Source: CAWAPS01 sp963783945
GTDB lineage: Bacteria > Actinomycetota > Acidimicrobiia > Acidimicrobiales > Palsa-688
Assembly (NCBI GenBank): GCA_963783945.1
Contig: CAWAPS010000024.1
Location: forward strand, 186,001-250,000
Direction of reading: 5' to 3'
Length of the DNA: 64,000 bases
The notes under the pieces were generated by a model that saw nothing but the letters and a program-made list of their open reading frames with translations, was not told the DNA's origin and searched no databases. The translations under genes were made by a program, and so were the position numbers. This document shows positions 60,585-64,000 of this stretch, in pieces (within the stretch, counting starts at the first letter, position 1; the number at the start of each line of letters is the position of its first letter).

Positions 60585-60703
60585 GGACCCGGACCCGGAA
60601 CCGGGATGGCCGGGACCGCACCCCGGATCGAGTAACCGGCCCGCCCGCCACCCCCCGACTCCGCGCCTGCCTCCGCGCCCGCCCGACGCCGGCTCGGGCC
60701 GGC

Positions 60704-61105
60704 TCACTGGTCCTCACCCGCCGGGGCCGGGGAGTCCGGCTGGGCGGAGTCTCCCCCCGGCCCGTCGCGGTACTGCAGGTCGAACACCAACAGAGCCGGG
60801 AGATGGGAGCCGCGCAGCACCCGGTCGGCGACGTGACGGAGCAGAGCCGTCTCTGGCGCGTCCTGAATGCGGACAGTGTTGGAAACCCGGGTCGACAGGG
60901 CGTAGCGGTAGCGGGACAACAGAAGCTCGCCGTCGTCGAGGAACGGGTGGCGAGACAACACCGCCTCGACCGTGCCCTCCTGCAGCAACCACGTGCCCGG
61001 TCCGGGCCCTTCAGCCAGTGGCGAACCGAGCAGCTCGCCCAGGTTGGCCGCCACTTCGTCTATCGGCGCGTCGGCGTCGATGAACAGATCCACGGAACGA
61101 GACAT
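60704..61105 (-). CDS. Hypothetical protein, 133 residues
   Basis: No family recognised. The sequence begins MSRSVDLFIDADAPIDEVAA, reads like a small alpha/beta domain, and contains AVLSRHPFLDDGELLLSRYR and an acidic Gly/Pro tail. An AGGAGGTACCG ribosome site precedes ATG 61105. It is divergent from phoP and may be co-transcribed with the PD-(D/E)XK-like gene. Confidence 0.72.
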   Translation of the reverse strand: MSRSVDLFIDADAPIDEVAANLGELLGSPLAEGPGPGTWLLQEGTVEAVLSRHPFLDDGELLLSRYRYALSTRVSNTVRIQDAPETALLRHVADRVLRGSHLPALLVFDLQYRDGPGGDSAQPDSPAPAGEDQ

Positions 61106-61245
61106 CGGTACCTCCTGATCAGGTGGGACGTGCAGGCCGGTGTGGCTCGGCTAACGGCACGCCCGCAGCGTGCGAGGAGGTGACGGCGGTAAGGCCACGC
61201 CCATACTCACATCACCTGGTCTGTCGCGCAAGGGTGGGCGGGCTC

Positions 61246-61263
61246 TCACAGCCGATTCACAGC
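61246..61263 (+). promoter_or_regulatory. PhoP-type box (TCACAGC-N4-TCACAGC)
   Basis: TCACAGCCGATTCACAGC is two identical 7-mers spaced 11 bases apart, with a third imperfect copy (ATTCAGC) 11 bases further on at 61268-61274. This is the direct repeat described for the M. tuberculosis PhoP regulator. It lies 53 bases upstream of a PhoP-like gene, indicating autoregulation. Confidence 0.78.
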
Positions 61264-61316
61264 GGGCATTCAGCCAAACGAAAGGCCACCGGGGCACACT
61301 TGTCCCGGAGGTGCCG

Positions 61317-62015
61317 ATGACTGCTCCAACCGAGAAGCTCAGAGTTCTGGTAGTCGACGACGAGGCCTCCATCGTCGATGCGGTGGCGACCTCACTTCGC
61401 TACGAAGGATTCGAAGTGGACGAGGCCAGCACCGGCCGGGCCGCTTTGAGCGCGGCGCAGGAACGGGCGCCCGACCTGATCGTCCTCGATGTGATGCTCC
61501 CGGACCTGGACGGCCTCGAGGTGACCCGCCGGTTGCGCGGGGACGGCGTCACGGTCCCGATCCTTTTCCTGACCGCCCGCGACGCAGTCGAGGACAAAGT
61601 GGTCGGCCTGACCCTGGGAGGCGACGACTATGTGACCAAACCGTTCTCCCTCGCCGAGGTGGTCGCCCGGGTGAGGGCCATCCTGCGCCGCGCCGGACCC
61701 GACGCCGCGACCGACGGACGGCTGCGCTTCGCCGACGTGGAGATGGACGAGGGATCCCACGAGGTATGGCGGGCGGGAATCCCGGTGCAGCTCACCGCCA
61801 CCGAGTTCTCCCTACTCAGGTTCTTTCTCCTGAACCCCAGGAGAGTCCTGTCGAAAGCCCAGATCCTGGACTACGTGTGGCACTACGACTTCGGTGGGGA
61901 CCCGAATGTGGTCGAGACGTATGTGAGCTACCTCCGCAAGAAGCTCGACGCCATCGGCCCACCGCTCATACAGACGATCCGGCTCGTGGGCTACGCCTTT
62001 CGCGAGCCGCAGTAG
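61317..62015 (+). CDS. phoP: PhoP-like OmpR-family response regulator
   Basis: A 232-residue regulator. The receiver domain has VVDDEASIVDAVATSLRYEG, phospho-acceptor Asp58 in LIVLDVMLPDLDGL and GGDDYVTKPFSLAEVVARVR; the winged-helix effector ends VVETYVSYLRKKLD and GYAFREPQ. HEVWRAG, VWHYDFGGDPNVVE and the overall sequence are close to mycobacterial PhoP, more than to MprA or RegX3. ATG 61317 follows CCCGGAG. The DNA box upstream supports the assignment. The histidine kinase starts 14 bases after the stop. Confidence 0.87.
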   Translation: MTAPTEKLRVLVVDDEASIVDAVATSLRYEGFEVDEASTGRAALSAAQERAPDLIVLDVMLPDLDGLEVTRRLRGDGVTVPILFLTARDAVEDKVVGLTLGGDDYVTKPFSLAEVVARVRAILRRAGPDAATDGRLRFADVEMDEGSHEVWRAGIPVQLTATEFSLLRFFLLNPRRVLSKAQILDYVWHYDFGGDPNVVETYVSYLRKKLDAIGPPLIQTIRLVGYAFREPQ

Positions 62016-62029
62016 GGCCGGCTTCGACG

Positions 62030-63583
62030 ATGTCTCTCCGGGCCCGGCTGCTGCTGGCCGTCGGGGTCGTCGCCCTGCTCGCTCTGCTGGCGGCCGACGT
62101 GGCCACCTACTCGTCACTGCGGTCCTTTCTGCTCGGTCGCATCGACCAGGAGCTTCAGGCGGCGCATCAGCCGATCGAGGCTGCCCTCGACGGCAGCGGC
62201 CCCCAGGGGGGACCCGGGGGTCCGGCCGGGCCGGGAGCCAGCGGGGACGGGGGCGGCGCCGGCGCGGCGGGAGTGACTGGCCCGGACTCGAGCCAGCTCG
62301 CCAACGTGGCGCCCGGAATGTTCGTCAAGGTGACCAGGCCGGACGGAACGCTGGTGGGTCTGCAGAAGTACTACCGGCCCGGAGAGTTCGGGGAAACCCC
62401 GCAGCAACCCCGGCTGCCGGGGAAGATCACCGGTTTCTCCACCGCGACCAACCCGGGCACCGAGGCGACGAAGTACTTCAACGCCAAGTCGCAGGCGGCG
62501 GGAGGCCCGTCCTTTCGGGTGCGGGCGTCACAGCTGCCGAACGGGGACATCCTGGTCCTCGCCCTGCCCCTCTCGGATGCGACGAGCACGCTGGACCGCC
62601 TTCTCTTGATTGAGCTGGCCGTCACTGGTGGCGCGCTGGTGCTGGCGGGGGCGGTGGGGTGGTGGCTGGTGCGCGTCGGCCTGCGCCCTCTCGCGGCTAT
62701 AGAACGCACCGCGGTCACTGTCGCCGGCGGCGAACTGGGTCACCGGGTGCCGGGCGAGTCGGACCGGACCGAGGTCGGTCGTCTCGCCGGGGCGCTTAAT
62801 GTCATGCTCGGCCGCATCGAGTCGGCGTTCGGCGCCCGTGACGCCACCGAGGCGAAGCTGCGGCGTTCTGAAGGCCGGATGCGCACGTTCGTCGCCGACG
62901 CTTCCCATGAGCTGCGCACCCCGCTCACCGCGGTGTCGGCGTACGCCGAGCTGTTCGAGCGGGGCGCCGACCGCCGGCCTGAGGACCTGGGCCGGGTCAT
63001 GTCCGGCATCAGGATCGAAACGTCGCGCATGAGCCATCTGATCGACGATCTGCTCCTGCTGGCCCGGATGGACGAAGGCCGGCCCCTCGAGAAAAAGCCG
63101 CTGGAAATGGTGGGCCTGGCCGCGGAGGCAGTCGAGGCGGCGTCCACAGTGGGGCCCGAGTGGCCGGTCCACATGGAGGCCCACGAACCGGTCGAGGTCC
63201 TCGGCGATCGGGCTCGCCTGCGGCAGGTGCTGGACAACCTCTTGGGCAACGTTCGCGCCCACACCCCGCCGGGGACGACGGCCACGGTTCGGGTGTCCCG
63301 CGACGGTGAGTTCGCGGTCTGCGAAGTGGAGGACGACGGGCCGGGCATCCCGCCGGAGCACGTGGCCCGGCTGTTCGAGCGATTTTACCGGTCGGATGCA
63401 TCTCGTTCGCGTTCGAGCGGCGGCACCGGTCTCGGCTTGTCCATAGTGGCCGCCATTACAGAAGCTCACGGGGGTACGGCGTCGGCCCGGCCGGGACACG
63501 GCGGAGGCAGCGTTTTTGTCGTGCATCTGCCGGTATTGGATACGGCATTAGACGCCTCGGGCGGGGCCCGCGACGCCGATTGA
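62030..63583 (+). CDS. phoR: PhoR-like sensor histidine kinase
   Basis: A 517-residue membrane kinase. A transmembrane helix near residues 7-26, an extracytoplasmic sensor region with a Gly/Pro-rich low-complexity stretch, and a second helix near 195-220 precede a HAMP domain. HisKA has the phospho-acceptor His293 in FVADASHELRTPLTAVSAYA; HATPase motifs are NLLGNVRAHTP (N), DDGPGIPPEH (G1) and GGTGLGLSIV (G2). It pairs with the PhoP-like regulator; the signal is unknown. Confidence 0.92.
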   Translation: MSLRARLLLAVGVVALLALLAADVATYSSLRSFLLGRIDQELQAAHQPIEAALDGSGPQGGPGGPAGPGASGDGGGAGAAGVTGPDSSQLANVAPGMFVKVTRPDGTLVGLQKYYRPGEFGETPQQPRLPGKITGFSTATNPGTEATKYFNAKSQAAGGPSFRVRASQLPNGDILVLALPLSDATSTLDRLLLIELAVTGGALVLAGAVGWWLVRVGLRPLAAIERTAVTVAGGELGHRVPGESDRTEVGRLAGALNVMLGRIESAFGARDATEAKLRRSEGRMRTFVADASHELRTPLTAVSAYAELFERGADRRPEDLGRVMSGIRIETSRMSHLIDDLLLLARMDEGRPLEKKPLEMVGLAAEAVEAASTVGPEWPVHMEAHEPVEVLGDRARLRQVLDNLLGNVRAHTPPGTTATVRVSRDGEFAVCEVEDDGPGIPPEHVARLFERFYRSDASRSRSSGGTGLGLSIVAAITEAHGGTASARPGHGGGSVFVVHLPVLDTALDASGGARDAD

Positions 63584-63676
63584 TTTCCCTTCGGGGGAGC
63601 ACTCCTCCGATTACTTGTGCGCCGCCGCTCAGCGACGCCACAGCCCGGATTCAGAACCGGGGCTCACGCTTAGGGC

Positions 63677-64000
63677 ATGTCCATCACAGCAACCCTCGAG
63701 CACCCGGCCGAACCGGCACCTCCACCTCCGACTGTCGAGGTGGTGATCCCCGTATTCAACGAGGAGCGCGACCTCGACCGAAATGTTCGGCGGCTGCGGG
63801 GCTATCTGGACAGACATTTTCCTCTGGCCGCGATCGTCACCATCGCCGACAACGCCAGCACCGATGAGACCTGGGCCATCGCCCAGAGCCTGGCCCGCAC
63901 CGTGCGGGGGGTCCGTGCCGTCCATCTGGACGAAAAGGGCCGGGGCCGAGCGGTGAAGCGGGTTTGGGCCTCGTCCGAGGCCTTTGTGGTCGCGTACATG
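63677..64000 (+). CDS. Family 2 glycosyltransferase, 3' partial
   Basis: The first 108 codons of a GT2 enzyme, open to the end of the window. TVEVVIPVFNEERDLDRNVR is the nucleotide-sugar-binding N-terminus and ADNASTDETWAIAQSL follows at the next conserved position; KGRGRAVKRVW matches the K-G-x-G segment of dolichol-phosphate-mannose-synthase-like enzymes. ATG 63677 follows TTAGGG. It is 93 bases after phoR. Sugar and acceptor are unknown. Confidence 0.88.
   Translation, partial: MSITATLEHPAEPAPPPPTVEVVIPVFNEERDLDRNVRRLRGYLDRHFPLAAIVTIADNASTDETWAIAQSLARTVRGVRAVHLDEKGRGRAVKRVWASSEAFVVAYM

Noticed and set aside
62528..63526. A 332-codon open frame on the minus strand
   Set aside because: It is antisense to the histidine kinase catalytic domains.

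Overview
The window is a very GC-rich stretch of an actinobacterial chromosome. Gene order (glmU-prs-rplY-pth-mfd-mazG-eno-ftsB; ksgA-ispE; rsmI-metG-tatD) and several marker genes point to Actinomycetota: the tiny ribosomal proteins bS22 and bL37, the Ni-superoxide dismutase/SodX pair, an LLM F420-dependent oxidoreductase, an FrhB-like protein, and a PhoP regulator preceded by a PhoP-type DNA box. A lineage outside the classical mycobacteria and streptomycetes, such as Acidimicrobiia, is plausible but is an inference. No phage, insertion sequence, CRISPR array or rRNA operon is visible; the content is mostly housekeeping with some accessory operons.

Layout. 1-3543 (+): end of a histidine-utilisation operon (M20 amidohydrolase, HutF, HutI) with 4-base start/stop overlaps. 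3823-6778 (-): a large LuxR-type ATPase regulator split by a frameshift. 6887-9780: divergent sodN/sodX, then a lysophospholipid acyltransferase and an SDR protein. 9809-30856 (-): a long co-oriented block. Its housekeeping part (glmU, prs, rplY, pth, mfd, a SurA-like lipoprotein, mazG, eno, ftsB) is followed by a tightly packed aerobic CO-dehydrogenase-type operon (coxS, coxM, coxD, coxE, two XdhC/CoxI proteins, a molybdopterin nucleotidyltransferase, coxG) that has no large catalytic subunit, and then by a DUF501-Ppx fusion, a class V aminotransferase and a GNAT acetyltransferase. 30945: tRNA-Gln.

31106-38222: two hypothetical proteins, an LLM oxidoreductase, proS (-), an HtrA-like protease divergent from an HxlR regulator across a perfect operator-like palindrome, a MITE-like palindromic element, an FrhB-like iron-sulfur protein and bS22. 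38219-44390 (-): ispE, ksgA, tatD, metG, rsmI, a DUF192 protein and ychF, nearly all overlapping or a few bases apart. 44464-53534: bL37, a PfkB kinase, pepN, a metallophosphoesterase, a thioesterase with PPAAD repeats, xseB-xseA and a DEAD-box helicase. 53659-64000: a small membrane protein, MurA with Asp at the fosfomycin-target position, an RpiR regulator, a short NAD-glutamate dehydrogenase, a PD-(D/E)XK-like protein, a PhoP/PhoR-like two-component pair and the start of a family 2 glycosyltransferase cut by the window end.

Reading frames are broken in three genes: the LuxR regulator (once), XdhC (once) and mfd (four times within about 630 bases). Mfd is normally intact in bacteria, so these may be sequence or assembly errors rather than true pseudogenes. 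The longest non-coding stretch (27857-28717) holds a 20-bp tandem repeat, a long hairpin and 64-bp direct repeats.
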